A stretch of 64,000 nucleotides of DNA from Ceratorhiza oryzae-sativae (Eukaryota > Basidiomycota > Agaricomycetes > Cantharellales > Ceratobasidiaceae), in contig JARWMV010000239.1 of assembly GCA_030998015.1 (NCBI GenBank), forward strand, positions 620,001 through 684,000. Reading direction: 5' to 3'. Below are positions 1 to 12,585 of this stretch, in pieces. Made by a program: the position numbers and the translations under genes. Numbering within the stretch: the stretch's first letter is position 1; each line of letters starts with the position of its first letter. Under the pieces are notes generated by a model. That model worked only from the letters and a program-made list of their open reading frames with translations, had not been told where the DNA came from and ran no database searches.

Positions 1-2617
1 TTCACGGAACGGTCCGGTCGGAGGAGCGAGCGTCGTTCGAATGATCGGAGTGGTCAACGTTGTAGTTTGCTCAAATTCGTCATCGTCCTCGAGCACGCTC
101 GCGGTCGCGCTGTCAGGCACCGTGACCGATGGGCGCTCGGACGACACTGACGGGCGTGTCTCGGATGATATACGCGGGAAAGGTTCGGATGCGGGTGTAG
201 GCGTACGGTCGACGCTCGAACGATATTCCCCACTGGGTCGTCGTCGGTCCGAGTCTGAGCTCGGTTTTTTGCCCGACTCCGCACTCGATTTTTGTTTATC
301 TGCATCAACGCTCGGTCGTCGTCGATCCTCTTGCACCAGTTTGACAGTCATTGGCTCCTTGGCCGTCCCTGGCTCCTGCTCAGACACCAACTTGACCGTC
401 GGCCCCTGTATCCCATCGTCCTGTTTCTCCTTTTCTCTTTCTTTTTCCTTTTCTATATCCAAGCTCCCCCGCCCAATCAACGACAGCCGCAGCTTGCCAT
501 TCGAATCCACACCGACGCCCTTTAGCAAGTCCGCAAAATCCGTATCGCTCAACGAGAACCGCATAGGAGGAAGTTGCATCGCGCCATACGTTGCAGTCGC
601 AGTGGTCGTGCCATGGTCAATGATGGGCGAAGACGAAGATGATGAGCTCGATCGAGGGTGGGTAGGACGGGATGTCGAATTAGATGTAGCAGACACGTTT
701 GAAGTGCCCGACACGGTCGATGCACCCGAAGGCGTCGCAGTCCCACTCGCAGTAGACCCAAATGCCCCAAGCGCGGAGAAGGACGTCGTATATTGATGAT
801 ACACCCCGGTTTCTTGAGCCTTGTCTTTGGGCGGGACAGCAGGTGGAGGCAAGCTCTCCCTCCCTCCGGATTTCGCGCGCGTAGGCGTGCCTTTGGCAGC
901 GGGTGCCTTGACGCCGTTCGTGCCTTGGCTAGCGCTCTTGAGCATCACCCGGCCACTCGGTGCAGGACTCGCGTTTCGGGTGGCGGGCGCGGGACTCGCG
1001 GTTCGTGCGGCAATAGCAGCACCTTGGCTAGCGCTCTTGGTCACAAGTGGGCTAGCACTCCTTGTAGTTGAGCCCGCGCCATTTGCATTCAGAGTTTGAT
1101 CAAACGTAGAGGCTGGGCTCGGGCTTGTGCTCCTCCCAATGCGCGGGCTTGTACTCCTCCCTATTGGACTCGCGCTCCGTCCCCCACCTAGGCCCGGACT
1201 GATGCTTCTCCCATTTGGACTCGCGCTCCGGCCGAGCGGACTTGTGCTTCTTCCAAGGTTCGCAGGGCTTGCGCTCCGACCGTCGGCCGGGCTTGGGCTC
1301 GTGCTTCGGCTGATTCCTGGGCTAGTAGCGCGTAGCCCTCCCGGGCTGGAACTCCTTCCTTCTCTGTGACCGTTGGCGTGCGGCCGGCGCACGTCGACAG
1401 TCGGGTCATCGTCCTCAATATGCATCATCATCATGGCCAAGGCGGGCTCGTCGAGCGACGAAGCGTCCAGGGTAAACGTCGGCTCTTCAAACATCATCGT
1501 GATTTCGCCTTCGTTGGGGCCCAGAATGGACATGGTGTCCTCTAGGGGCATGCCCGGAATCTGCACATCGGTCGAGGCAGTACGCGTATCCACTGAGCCG
1601 TTTCGCGTAGGCGGCTCGAAGATGTCACGCGATGGAGAAGCGGCACGTGAACCCTCGATCGAGTAAGGCGAGAGCTGAGCGCGTTCGTCTGGGGGCGCAC
1701 CGACGCTATTCCCCCTGGGACGAACGGGCGAAGGGGGCATGACAAGCCCAGGGTTAATGGATCTTCGCTTGTCAGCCCGGCTGGTTGGGGTCGTGGTCGG
1801 GATATTGAGTCCGCCATTGGAATTAGTGATCGCGGCCTGTTGCTGTGCAGCAAAGGTCGCACTCGTCGAGGGCGAGCGGGTGGTCGACACGCCTGGACCC
1901 ATGGCGAAAAATGAGCTAAGAGGTCTGACGCCATCATCATAGCTTTTTCGGCGTTTGCCAAGGTCGTGTTGGCTGTTGTTCGCGGAGAGGAGGGCAGGGG
2001 AAGGTGCGGCTGAGATTGTGGCAGGGGAAGACACCTGGTTGGGTTCGGTCGGATGGCGTCTGGATGGCTGAGAGGGAGTTGGGGACTGGGCGGCGGATGA
2101 GGGCACATGCGACTGGCGAAGAGTGAATAATTAGCGGATAAAATGTAGAAAAACACACTCACGTCGTCCTTGCGTGACCGAGTGCGCGAGCGTTTCTTTT
2201 GTTCTGCGTGGCGGCGAGAGCGGGCGACGCGGTCATTGTGGCAAGACATGCAGTAGATGCCCTGGCTTGTCTTGGCAAATACAAGCTCCTCGATCCGGCG
2301 AGCGCACGAGCGGCACTTGAAGCAGGCGGCGTGGTATGAATCGTCGCCAGTCATGATGGCCTCGTCGAGGATAGGGTTGTGGCAAACATGGCACGAGTAG
2401 GAGCAGGACTGGCAGACTGGAGATCCGTCGGCGAGGAGCAGCAGATTGGTGTCCGCGCTGACGGTGGTGCGGCACTTGGCGCAGCGGAAACACTCGACGT
2501 GCCAGAGCGCATTGCCGAACGCGACGACGACGCCGCCCGACGCTGACTCGAGCGTGCGGTGGCAGCCGCCGCACGCGGGCTCGTCTGGTGCTGGTGCTGC
2601 TACTCCGGCCGCCTCCA
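1..2617 (-). CDS. LIM-domain protein, probable LIM-RhoGAP (Rga1-like), C-terminus beyond window
   Basis: The start is the Met at 2617, which begins MEAAGVAAPAPDEPACGGCH. An upstream in-frame Met at 2657 is possible. Two LIM zinc fingers follow in the first ~150 residues: CGGCH...HVECFRCAKC...CQSCSYSCHVC, then HAACFKCRSC...CMSCHNDR. A 50-nt intron lies at 2113-2162 (GTGAGT...CCAG). The next exon stays open from 2112 to base 1. It encodes a low-complexity Ser/Pro/Ala region with many R-S-[AT]-S-P repeats (about 1100-1350), typical of disordered phosphorylated linkers. Two N-terminal LIM domains plus a long linker is the layout of fungal Rga1/Rga2-type RhoGAPs acting on Cdc42 in polarity. The GAP domain itself is outside the window, so that function is inference. 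The long plus-strand open frame at 41-796 is an antisense shadow of the linker. Confidence 0.85.
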
Positions 2618-2657
2618 TCGTCGTCGAGATTCTGAAGATGCCAACTCGTGATGACAA

Positions 2658-3435
2658 AGCTCGGCGGCTGGTGGCAGCTCAGGGGCCAGAACCGCGACAG
2701 CCATCACCTCCGACTGCGGTCGGAGTCGGCATGGCCATTTCAGTCTTGTGTCAACACCACGGACGCGTTGGAGCCACCTCGTGGCGTTCTCAAGCCCCCT
2801 CGGGACAGCGCCCAATCTCCTGTCTAGCTGGGCACCTGGCGTGACCACTCTGCCGGGGCTATATGGCAACTTCTGGCGGCAACGCGCCAGTCATAGTGTG
2901 ACGTGTCGACCGGGACCAGTCCCGTTGCGGCGACAACGGCCAATGGATCCACCGCGCTCAATTGTGAAGGGTATATCTTGCAGGCGCTAGATCCTATTGG
3001 CGATCATTGGCTTATGGCAGCAAATGGTTGTTGTAGCAACTGTTGATTGCGCTGTGACTAAACTGGACCGGCTAGTTTGTCAGCCAATTGTTTTCTCGAC
3101 TTGCTAGATGCCCACTCACACATCGCAAAGCGCGATCCATGCTCCTAACATGTGTCTATATGCACTGGCATGTTTTCATCTCGTCCGGACGCCATGCACC
3201 CTAATACTTTCAGCTAATTCATTATGCCACGACAAAGCCAAACGGTATTGTATTTACCGAGTTCCTGAACCCCCCTTAGCGCACAGCCACAGCCAAGCCA
3301 GGGTGTCGATCGGGCACTAAGCACGGGCATGGATTTCGGGCAGGCCCTGAGCAATCATGACGGGCGCGTTTTTGAGTCTGTCGTGCGTTTCCTCCCAACC
3401 GACACTCACACGCTCCTTAACAGCGCCCACCGACA
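2658..3435. other. Divergent intergenic region (LIM protein / lyase-like gene)
   Basis: About 780 bases lie between the starts of two divergent genes, so both promoters should be here. I see no convincing gene. Short open frames across 2700-2990 lack family signatures. No clear TATA box is visible for either gene. Confidence 0.5.
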
Positions 3436-5369
3436 ATGCGCTGGCTGTTGTCTGCATTTTCAGCCGTCGCCATCACCGGCGTACGGGCCGCGTTTCCAAG
3501 CTATCCAAACGAGTTTGTCCCGCCCAACGCGTTGCTCAACTCGACCTGGCCAGAGACGACCCTCCCCGCTCAGCGGAGCATCATCAAGTATGCGGACGAG
3601 ATTCTCCGAGAGGGACCGTGGTGTGAGCTTCCAAGTCCATTTTGTGTGAAATTGGGATGCTGATCATGCGAGACGACGCTAGCGGTGATGAACAAGAGTG
3701 TCAACCCACCGACGGGCGACAAGCAGTGAGTTTGCCATCCGAAATAGCACTGGTCGAAATGCTAATTATTTAACAGTGATTACCTGAGTTATCGCCCATA
3801 GTACGATAAATTTCATTATCAATATTGAATTTAAACCAACCTCCACACCAGCTACTGGCCCGACTGTTCCCAAGTCGGAAACACCACAGAACTCACTCTA
3901 GAACAAAGTAACATTCTCGCCTCATACTTCCTTGCGTATGCTCACCCCTTGGCCCAGTCTATGTAACATGCCCTTATGTCCGTCGAGACGGCCAATTCAA
4001 CCCAGACTACCGTCTCGCAAACGACTCGGGCTCAGTCCAAGCCCTCATGGACGCCGTCCTCTACGCGCCCATGGCCCACCTCATCCTCACCCGTAACCAA
4101 TCGCTCTCCAAGAACCCGCCCGAATTCTACTCGGGCGCCGCCCTGCACGCCCTCAACGTCTTTTTTGTCGATCCTGAAACAGCCGTGCACCCGCATTTGA
4201 ACTTTTCACAGCTGTTGCGAGGTCCTGGTGTTCAAGTATGTCCTTTTACCCTTGTTCGGCGGAGGTCGTACTGATGTAGCTGCTGAGCAGAAAGGAAGCC
4301 CGACTGGTGTATTGGATATGCATTGGTGGCCCAAGGCCTTGACGGGTATCTTGCTCATGCGAGCAATGAACGTCTGGTCCGAACAAGACATTGCGGGCGT
4401 CGTCAGCTGGGGAAAGGCCTACATTCCTTGGCTCTTGACCAACGATTTGGCCAAAGCCGAACGTGGAAGCGACAAGTAGGGCCTGTTTGCTATGACGTCA
4501 ACGCGCATGCATACTAAATGCTGTTCCACGTTTAGCAACCACGCATCCTACTTTTACAACCAGCTTGCAGCCCTCCAGATCCTGGTGGGAGACAACGAAG
4601 GCGCCAAAGCGACGCTCCAGGACTATTTCACCGGAGTGTATCAGCAGCAGATTGATGCCAAGGGTGACCAGGTTTGCAACATCCCGCCTGCCTCCTGGGG
4701 GAAAACTAACATATGATTCGGCAGCCGAAAGAGAGCGCACGTACCCACCCGTACCATTATCGAGGTTACAACCTTTGCGCCGCGATCGTATGTCCAGGAT
4801 TTCGCTCACTTGCAATTGACAAAGCTCAAAATGCCTATGTAGACCAGTGCTCGCCTTGCAGAGTATGTTGGATACGATGGCTGGAACGCGAAAGCAGCCG
4901 CAGGCGCCGGGATCCAAGAGGCCGCCAACTATGCAATGGGATTCACACCAGGTCCAGGCGAGGCCGCTAGCGAACTGTTTCCACAGGTAGTCTTATCCCC
5001 CCGCTCACTCCCTACTTGCCATCGCTCACAAGCTTCACAGGTCGCGGCCGTCGCAGTCAAATTCGGCGACCCAGACGGCAAATACGCTGCATGGCTCGCG
5101 TCCAGGGATCAACAGTACCCGGCTCGGCTCTGGTTCTTCTGGAACCAGCCCTGTCCGATTCGGGTCTTGCCGCTGGGTTGATCGCTCGAGGTGGGGCCAA
5201 CGACGATGGCGGATCGGGGGGCGCGGATCCGAACGATCCTGATGATGATAATAATGTCACTGGTGCGACTGGATCTGGTGGGAAGAACGGCGCTGGGGCT
5301 GTTCGGGCGAGTGTCGGGTTGGTTTGGTTGGAGCTGTGGTTGGGATTGTTGGATGGTTTTAGTGCTTAG
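3436..5369 (+). CDS. Secreted alginate-lyase-domain protein (PF05426-like)
   Basis: The start MRWLLSAFSAVAITGVRAAF is a signal peptide. Exons (from the splice consensus) are 3436-3622, 3683-3725, 3777-3800, 3852-3907, 3958-4235, 4291-4475, 4536-4672, 4725 to about 4788, 4862-4986 and 5041 onward. The junction between 4789 and 4861 is not resolved. Joined exons give HDYLSYRPYYWPDC, then CPYVRRDGQ, HWWPKALTGILL, NNHASYFYNQLAAL, and QPKESARTHPYHYRGYNL. These match the alginate-lyase fold ((alpha/alpha) barrel) including the N-N-H and R-T-x2-Y-H-Y motifs. Fungal members are secreted and their true polysaccharide substrate is mostly unknown. As sequenced the frame stops at 5179-5181. One extra C in the C run at 5149-5151 would continue it to 5369, adding a Gly/Asp/Asn-rich tail and a hydrophobic end that resembles a GPI-anchor signal. 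Confidence 0.8.
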
Positions 5370-5385
5370 ATACATGGTCATGTTT

Positions 5386-5403
5386 CTTCTTCTTCTTCTT
5401 CTG
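5386..5403 (+). repeat. CTT trinucleotide microsatellite
   Basis: A short (CTT)n tract lies in the 3' flank just after the lyase-like gene. Confidence 0.7.
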
Positions 5404-6063
5404 CTTTAGTGTGGGACATTTTGACATTTTCTTGCATGCTACACTATATGTTGGTCGTAGTTGTTGTTGAGTAATGTACTCTGCCATTCGTTTATTTGGC
5501 CGGTGATTCAGTCGCATATATGCTCCCCCTACTCTTGGAAATCGGGTGGGTTTCGAAATGCCCGACGAGTTGGGGCCCTTGGAACCCCATAGTGCCCAGT
5601 ATCAAGTACAACTGGTCGCGGAGTAAGATGGGTGATGGGGTTTTTGGGGCTTCAACGACCACAGGCACGGCCCTTACAAGGTCTCGCTTCATGCTGTGTC
5701 GAGTAGTTTATTGCGTGCTTTTTATCAGCTCTGGGCTATCCCTGTCCTCGAACTTGGTGTAGCGTACTGAACTTCTATTGCAAAATTTAGGGGTATGCGA
5801 GCTAGCAATTGAAACGAGGAAACAAGGTCGAGTGTATACTCGTTATCGGGGGTTGTCCAAAAACACGTTCCGAAAGATAGGCTGCATACATTTATACGCA
5901 TGAATCGATATTGATTCCGTTCGGTGTCCTCAGATAGCCTAGACATCGTAATCGATAATATTGGATCCATTCTGTAAATACAAAATCATTTCGACGACTA
6001 TAATACGGTAAACTGACTCAAACACGTTGCTTCGAAGGATACGAGAGAGGAGACGACAGGAAA
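5404..6063. other. Convergent intergenic region
   Basis: These 660 bases separate the 3' ends of the lyase-like gene and the BTB gene. I see no supported gene. It should hold both 3' UTRs and polyadenylation sites. Confidence 0.5.
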
Positions 6064-8339
6064 TCAAGGGATCGAAGAGCTGGCTCCAGCCAGCGCGCTT
6101 GTGATATCGCGCGACATGGTCCTGCTTTTCTTTTCTTTTTCGGGGTAAAGCGTACAAAACAAAAAGTGGCGGCGCGGGCCTGTCTGGTTCGTGGCTACGC
6201 GTCCGCCCAGGGTTATGTTCTCGGTAGATCCTCTAATACGGAAATCAAGCTATAAGTGTCGAGTTGGAACATGTCTACGAGAGTACGTACCGAATTCCGA
6301 GCGAAAACATTCTGTCAAACACTGCAGGGGTTCAGTCAAGAAACCGAGAAAGTCTGAACTCGTGTGGATCGACTTACGTATTGCGATCCAGGCTTTGGCG
6401 GTCGTTTGGCATGCTAGGTGTGTGAGCATAAGCGGAGGACTCACGCCCTCGAGCGAGTAAGATATCGGAAAACCATGGACGGCTGAGCGGGCCCTGGACG
6501 CATGTAAGTTGAATCAACTATGCATGAAGGCGGTTGCGTACCAAATCTAAACAGAGCATGATATCCCTGCCTCCATTTTTCCTCGAGTAGACGCGCGCAC
6601 ATGGCCGGATCCGGACAAGTAGGGCACTGTATCCTCATTTCAAATTTTTGTTTTGTGTCGCATAGAACAAACAACTCACACATTGATACTCTCTGGCAAT
6701 GGGAACAAGGCCGAGCTTGAGAACCCGTTCCAAAAACCAATTCCGACGTTTCTCCAGCTTGAGCAATGTTTCCTGGGAAAGTGTCGACAGCTCCGCTTCG
6801 GACCTGAGTAGGTTTCCATAAAAACCATTCTGTCTGAATTAGAAATGGCTTACCATCCACCTGTTGGGACAAGTCAGAGGCGGGGCGCGACTAGATCATT
6901 TATGAATACGGACCTGGATTGTCTAGTACAAACCGGCTGCTTTCGCGGTAAAGCTCTTCGTAGCCAAAAAGTTCGGCAATTCGCATGGCTTTGATAGGTT
7001 TTCCAGCTGCGTGAGTAAGGAGGAATTGAAGACATGCGGATTGGAGGGAAGGCACGACAAGCTTGTGCGATATATTCATCCTAGCCGAACAGTAAGTCGG
7101 GCGATACTTTTCGGGAAGATTGTATGGCTTACAATCCCTCAACATTGTTCCTAGAATAGATCAGTAAATATGGAATACGGCAAGGTATGCTATTTGAACA
7201 TACCACGCGACGGTGCAGTCCAAGCTGGTATGAATGCAAGTCAGTAGGATGCATTGTACGCGCTTAATCAGACTCACTGGGGATACACAAACTTTAAAAA
7301 ATCATGGAATATACCAGCCTGTAACATGGTTTAAAACCGTGTTTCTGATTCAACAGCGCAACAATACCTTCTCTTCTTTAAGCTGGATCACCGCGTCTGG
7401 GATAGGTTTTGACGATTTCTCGGTCATCCTCGACAACTCGGGCGCGGTTTTTGATCGCGTGTGTCGACAAGGGTCTGGAAGCCGTTTGTCAATAGTTATT
7501 CTCCAGGCAGTACTTGAATGAGCATGGAACTTGCGTTCATTCTCGCCTTGCAACTTCTGCAATGATTGGGCACGCTCCTTGTCTCTATCTTGAGCGTGGT
7601 CGCCTTCACCTTCGTCCGCACAACCCACGTCGGTATCAGCCTCGGCCACGTGAGCGCAATTCGATTCAGGATCATCCGAGGTGAGCTCGGCTGAAGCCGG
7701 GACAGCCGTGTTGTGTGATTTGAACGTAGAGGAAGGCTGGGAGGGGGGTTGGGAAATGGTAATGATCGACGAACATGATGTACGATTTCTGTTGACCGAC
7801 GTCTCTGCCCAGCTAGCACAGAGGGCATGTTAGAAAGAATGTCGCATTTGAGTTGTTGAACCCGACCTACTTTCCACTGAGGACAGCTTCGAAGAACGGA
7901 GAGGCGAACATCAGTATGTCCTTGTGAGCCCTGTTGGAATTGGTTCATTTAGTGTTCGATCAAACGACCAGGGATACGACTCGCCAGAAGGTTGTCGCCT
8001 CTACAATGATCTTGACAGTACCAACATAGCTAGCGTCGCGCCTAGCGGATAAGTGCGTCTATCAGTGAGTATGACTTGGAAAAAAACGGTAATGGTTGAA
8101 CCAGCGCACCGGAATGTGATGTCAACGTCGATCGGCTCGGTATCCCCGATGTCATCGGAAACCTCAAGCTCATCGATGTCTTCGACTTCAGCTTCTTCCA
8201 GTAGCCATGGAGGGGTGGAAGAGGATCGCGGAAAGATAGCAGAGGCTGCCGCGTGGGTCTCTGTTGGGACGAGGGCTGTAAAGGTATTAGACGAGCGGCT
8301 GCTGCGTGCGATAAGGATATTCGCCGGGTTAGAAGACAT
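6064..8339 (-). CDS. BTB/POZ domain protein
   Basis: The start MSSNPANILIA (Met at 8339) is followed by an acidic stretch and then the BTB core in separate exons: DVDITFRC, VGTVKIIVEATTFW, and AHKDILMFASPFFEAVLSGK (around 7870-7930), the signature BTB helix. A variable acidic/Gln-rich insert follows (7490-7790). The second half of the BTB fold includes AGIFHDFLKFVYPQ (about 7290-7330) and LDCTVAW. The BACK-like helices come next: MNISHKLVVPSLQSACLQFL...IKAMRIAELFGYEELYRES (6930-7080). The C-terminal part carries CPTCPDPAMCARLLEEKWRQ, a short Cys-rich element. At least eight short introns fit GT-AG rules. Many basidiomycetes have expanded families of such proteins as presumed Cul3 adaptors or transcription cofactors. 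The last ~60 residues and the stop at 6064-6066 are a best guess. Confidence 0.75.
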
Positions 8340-8847
8340 GTTGCGGGGGACACCAAGACGCATGCAAATGGCGTCGGTGGAAGCAAGTGGCAGGTGGATG
8401 GCAAGCGCCGTGGCTGCACGTGGTCGGCGCCGAGCCTTTGATGTGTCCGGCTCGTCTGCTGTCCCGCGCGCACCACAAGTCAAACCTCATGTGCACGCTG
8501 GGCTCTTGGCGCTGGTTCCGCACTATTCTTGCTGACTTGGGCCCCCTCCAATCGCTTCGGAGATCGGTGCGAACCCACAGAAGCCCAGCACGATAAGCTA
8601 CACATGACCGTTCTCGCTATGCGGCTTGGCACTCTACTATGGTCACTCGACCTGTGCTCTCATGAATGACAAACCCGGCGATTCGACAGGTCTGTGACCG
8701 CACACAGCGTGCCACCATACTTCGTTCTCCTGTAGAGCCATACTTGCAGCTCGTGGACCACGCACGATCCCCCTAACCGATGCAAGAGACGCATGAGCAT
8801 GTTTGCATTCTTCTCCGTTGGTTTGTCGCTTTGAGAAGTCGCGGGGC

Positions 8848-8854
8848 TATATAT
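8848..8854 (+). promoter_or_regulatory. TATA box of M43 protease 1
   Basis: TATATAT lies 65 bases upstream of the start codon at 8919, a normal position for a secreted fungal enzyme gene. Confidence 0.6.
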
Positions 8855-8918
8855 TCTGCCTCTGCGCCGACTTTCAACTCATCAATCCGGTCAAGGCATC
8901 TACACCAACAGCTTCGCC

Positions 8919-9950
8919 ATGCTCTTTGCTGCTTTCTCTGTCTTCGCTCTCGGTGTGAGCTCGGCATTGGCCGCTCCTTTCCAGAACATGACCATCGGAA
9001 GGACCTGCGGCTCTACTCCTAGTGCCGAATTCGTTGCTGCAGCCGAGGCCCACTTTGCCGCCAACAAGGTGTCTGCCAAAGCTGGTGCTGGAACCTTTGT
9101 GGCCTCTATCCCTGTCTATTGGCATGTCATCCAGGCAGGCACAAGTAAGTCTTTATCTGCGCGTCCTGCCAGAGTTGACTAAATCCACGTCTGATTTGTA
9201 GCCCTCGCTCAGGGAAATATCCCCGACTCACAGATCACCACGTCGATTAGTGCCATGAACTCGCACTACTCCAGCTCCGGGTCGGCTTTACTCTTGCGGG
9301 AACCGACAGGACAACCAACTCGTGGGTCCCATTTCTTCGCTTTTCCGTTCTTTACTGACGTACTATTTGCTCTTTTCAGCAACTGGTTCAGCCAGGTTGG
9401 CCCCAGCACCTCCTACCAAACCGCCATGAAGACCGCACTGCGCAAGGGCGGTGCAACGCTCTCAACGTCTACACCGTTGGCTTCCAGTCTGGCGCTGGTG
9501 CTGGTCTCCTCGGTTACGCCACCTTCCCTTCGTCTTATTCCGGTAACCCGAAGGACGATGGTGTTGTCATTCTGTACTCTTCAGTCCCCGGCGGCTCGAC
9601 CACCAACTACAACGAAGGCAAGACACTTACCCACGAGGTTGGCCACTGGCTCGGTCTCTACCACACCTTCCAGGGTGGTTGCGCTTCCCCTGGTGATTCC
9701 GTCGATGACACTCCTCCGGAAGCTTCCCCCGCTTCTGGCTGCCCGACTGGCCGTGACACTTGCTCTGGTGGAGGTGTTGACCCGTAAGTAATCCATACCA
9801 TAAACAACGGATAGCAGCACTCACCATTCCCCCCATAGAATCCACAACTACATGGACTACTCCTACGATTCGTGCATGTACGAGTTCACGCCCGGTCAGA
9901 TTACGCGCATCAAGAGCCAGATCGGTACTTACCGTGGCATCACCGTCTGA
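8919..9950 (+). CDS. Secreted M43 (pappalysin-like) metalloprotease, copy 1
   Basis: The signal peptide is [18 protein letters not shown]. The conserved N-terminal segment [18 protein letters not shown]...[11 protein letters not shown] follows. The catalytic zinc site is [13 protein letters not shown] (HExxHxxGxxH), with the Met-turn MDYSYDSCM. Cys-rich [14 protein letters not shown] matches the M43B family (Coccidioides Mep1-like). Exons are 8919-9144, 9202-9321, 9380-9783 and 9839-9950. Two single-base losses break the frame as written: a G run at 9279-9281 (before VGFTLAG) and an AA at 9455-9456 (before ALNVYTVGF). One extra identical base at each site restores family sequence, so an assembly error is more likely than decay. 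Fungal M43 enzymes are secreted endopeptidases. Confidence 0.88.
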
Positions 9951-11124
9951 TCGCCTAAATCGTACACTGTTAAAAATCCGGTAGTCCGCTGTATAGGCCC
10001 GATGTCATCGTGAATAAAATACCTTTGCGAAGGTTTTGGCTTCATTTTTGGTTAAGAGATATATTCATGAGTGCGGTCGAGTTTTCCAGAAGTTGGTGTC
10101 ACAATATCACTCGCTTCTTTTCGTTTTATCGACATGGTTAACGGGCGGTGGGGCTTGGCGTCGTACCACTAATGGGGACGCCAATAATATTCTCCACCAG
10201 CCCTGTTGACCCGTACGTTTGAACTTGACCAGAATTCTCACTGCCCTTGGACAGCACGCAGCGCCATGAACCAACCACAAGAGACTCGTGCACGCGAGCC
10301 CATCATATCTACGTCTTGGCTTTCTCCTCATATCGAGATACTGATACAAGACACGTGGCCATTATAATCTCCGGCTGCCTTGATCTCATATATGCTCACC
10401 GGTATTGATGTGCAACGAGCAAACTGGGCTGGTTGGACACGAGATCGCGTTTATATCTGGCAAAGAACCTAGAAGAAAAGGCATGGTTCAATCCTCAAAT
10501 TCTTTAGTAGACATGTTCGTTCAAATTTTAGCCTTGGTCGTAGCCTAAGTTCAACATTGCATACTTTATATCTTTTGCGTTGCTCCTGTTTTCGCGGGCC
10601 TTGGGCAGGCATGTCGCCGCCTCGAGTACATGTCCATGTCGCTATATAACTTATGATACTGTACTCTGGTACTCGGCTGTATGTGTCCCTGCGTACTCGG
10701 GATCATGCTTTCCCTTGGAGACTGCATTGAACTCGTCTAAAAGCGTTTCCCCATACTATATGCGGTACCCCAGTCGTCACCGGCCCAGTGGATCGATAAA
10801 CGACTTATAAACGACACGGAGTTTTAGATATGGCTGTGATCTTTGTCTCGTACGAACACAATCTCACCAACAAGCATAGCGGTTTACTCTGAGAGAAATT
10901 ACTCACAAACACGTCATTTGGGGCGCATCCTGTTGAATTTCTAGCAAATGAAGCGTCTAGGATCTGTGCGTTTCGACTACACGCGCTTCGATCTGCTCCG
11001 CAATAGAAATACGCGACTGAATCAAGTAGTTTGGGGCGGTCTGCTCTTCTGTGAAGCCAAAGGCACTTGACATACACTGTGTAAAAACCCCTCAACGAGA
11101 TTTAGGCCCAGCAACATGTTTCGA
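9951..11124. other. Intergenic region, no supported gene
   Basis: The 3' flank of M43 copy 1 and a ~1.1 kb AT-richer spacer. Open frames at 10107-10349, 10580-10810 and 10805-11095 have no recognisable domain, splice pattern or signal peptide. Confidence 0.5.
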
Positions 11125-11418
11125 TTTGCCGAATTCAAGTTGAGCACAGCCGGCATATAACGGAGTGTACAGCTAACCTAAACCAGCGTGCCAAGCAATA
11201 TCGATGCGTGGTAACGTTCAGAATAGTACGCCTTTGAATGGCAATCGGCTGTGCATCATATAGGAACGCCGTCTGATGCACGGCCAATATCGTCAGGTGC
11301 GCATATACCTGTGAAATTTGTTAAATGTTATAATGCATCCACGCACCAGCTCACGGATATATTCTATAACGCGACCTGCTGCTGTCTCATAACAATCCCC
11401 CTGACCATTCTATTTACT

Positions 11419-12585
11419 ATGATCTGGTTGCCGTTTGTAGTTGTCCTATCGGTGGTTTTTTCGGCCTCTGGCACCGTAGGGTTGTCCAGTCGAGCTCAGC
11501 CAATCGCGCGGACGTGCGGCGCAGAGTCGAGGTGCGCAAGGCACCCACATTTCTTGGATATGTTTTTAAGATGTATCCACTCCTGGAACATAGCTCATCG
11601 TTTGTTCAAGCCGCCGAGTCTCACTTTGCGTCGATGCAAGCATCGGCTGGGAAGAGCATAACTTGTGAAGGCCGGATAAAGGTTTATTGGCATGTTATAA
11701 GATCTGGAAAGTGTAAGCGACTACCGAGAAAGCTCAAGGCGTCGCATTAACAAGCATAAATCTGCAGCTCTCGCCGAAGGGAACATACCCGATTCACAGA
11801 TCAAGGACGCGATAAAGGCTACCAATTCTCACTTCGCCAAAGTTGGCCTGCGTCTCGAGCTCGCAAGTATAGATCGCACTACCAACAGGTGAGTACTTTG
11901 TCGTGTGCTTTAGTGAGCCGTATTGATTAGCTTGCGGGAATATTGTGTACAAACGGCAGCACTTGGTTTAATTACGTCGCTCCTCGACTACCCACCAATG
12001 CCGCTATGAAAACCCTGCTTCACAAGGGTGGGGCTGCTGATCTAAACATTTACACTGTCGGGTTCAAAGGCGGCCCTGGAAAGGGGTTACTTGGCTATGC
12101 AACATTTCCATCGTCTTACGAAGTCAACAAGACCGATGATGGTGTTGTCATTCAGTATGCGACACTTCCAGGCGGGACTTATGCAAACTACAACCAAGGA
12201 AAAACTTTGACGCATGAACTCGGTCATTGGCTTGGATTGTATCATACGTTTCAGGGAGACTCCTGTTCTGGCGACGGGGATTACGTTGATGATACACCAC
12301 CAGAAGAAACGCCATCGGCTGGGTGTCCTGTGGGCAAGGACACGTGTCCAGGACATGGACCTGATCCGTGAGTGAAATATATGAGTTTAGTGCAAAGGCT
12401 CAACCGAACATTTTAGAATCCACAATTTTATGGACTATTCTTACGACGCTTGTCTGTACGAGGTAAGTATACCCCAATGATTGCATTTTACCAGTATAAA
12501 AACGCGTATGCAGTTCACTCCGGGGCAGGCCAAACGTATCAAGCAACAAGTCAGGTTATATCGTGGAATTCGGCTAGGGCATTGA
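11419..12585 (+). CDS. Secreted M43 metalloprotease, copy 2 (intact)
   Basis: The start MIWLPFVVVLSVVFSASGTV is a signal peptide. Exons from splice consensus are 11419-11531, 11594-11712, 11768-11888, 11960-12367, 12417-12462 and 12514-12585. Joining exons 1 and 2 gives [18 protein letters not shown], which matches copy 1. The zinc site is [13 protein letters not shown] and the Met-turn is [11 protein letters not shown]. The protein ends with GQAKRIKQQVRLYRGIRLGH. No frameshift is needed, unlike in copies 1 and 3, so this is the best reference for the local family. It is more closely related to copy 3 than to copy 1. Confidence 0.92.

Noticed and set aside
41..796. Long plus-strand open frame (251 codons)
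   Set aside because: Antisense to the low-complexity linker of the LIM protein, whose frame continues across it; composition-driven shadow.
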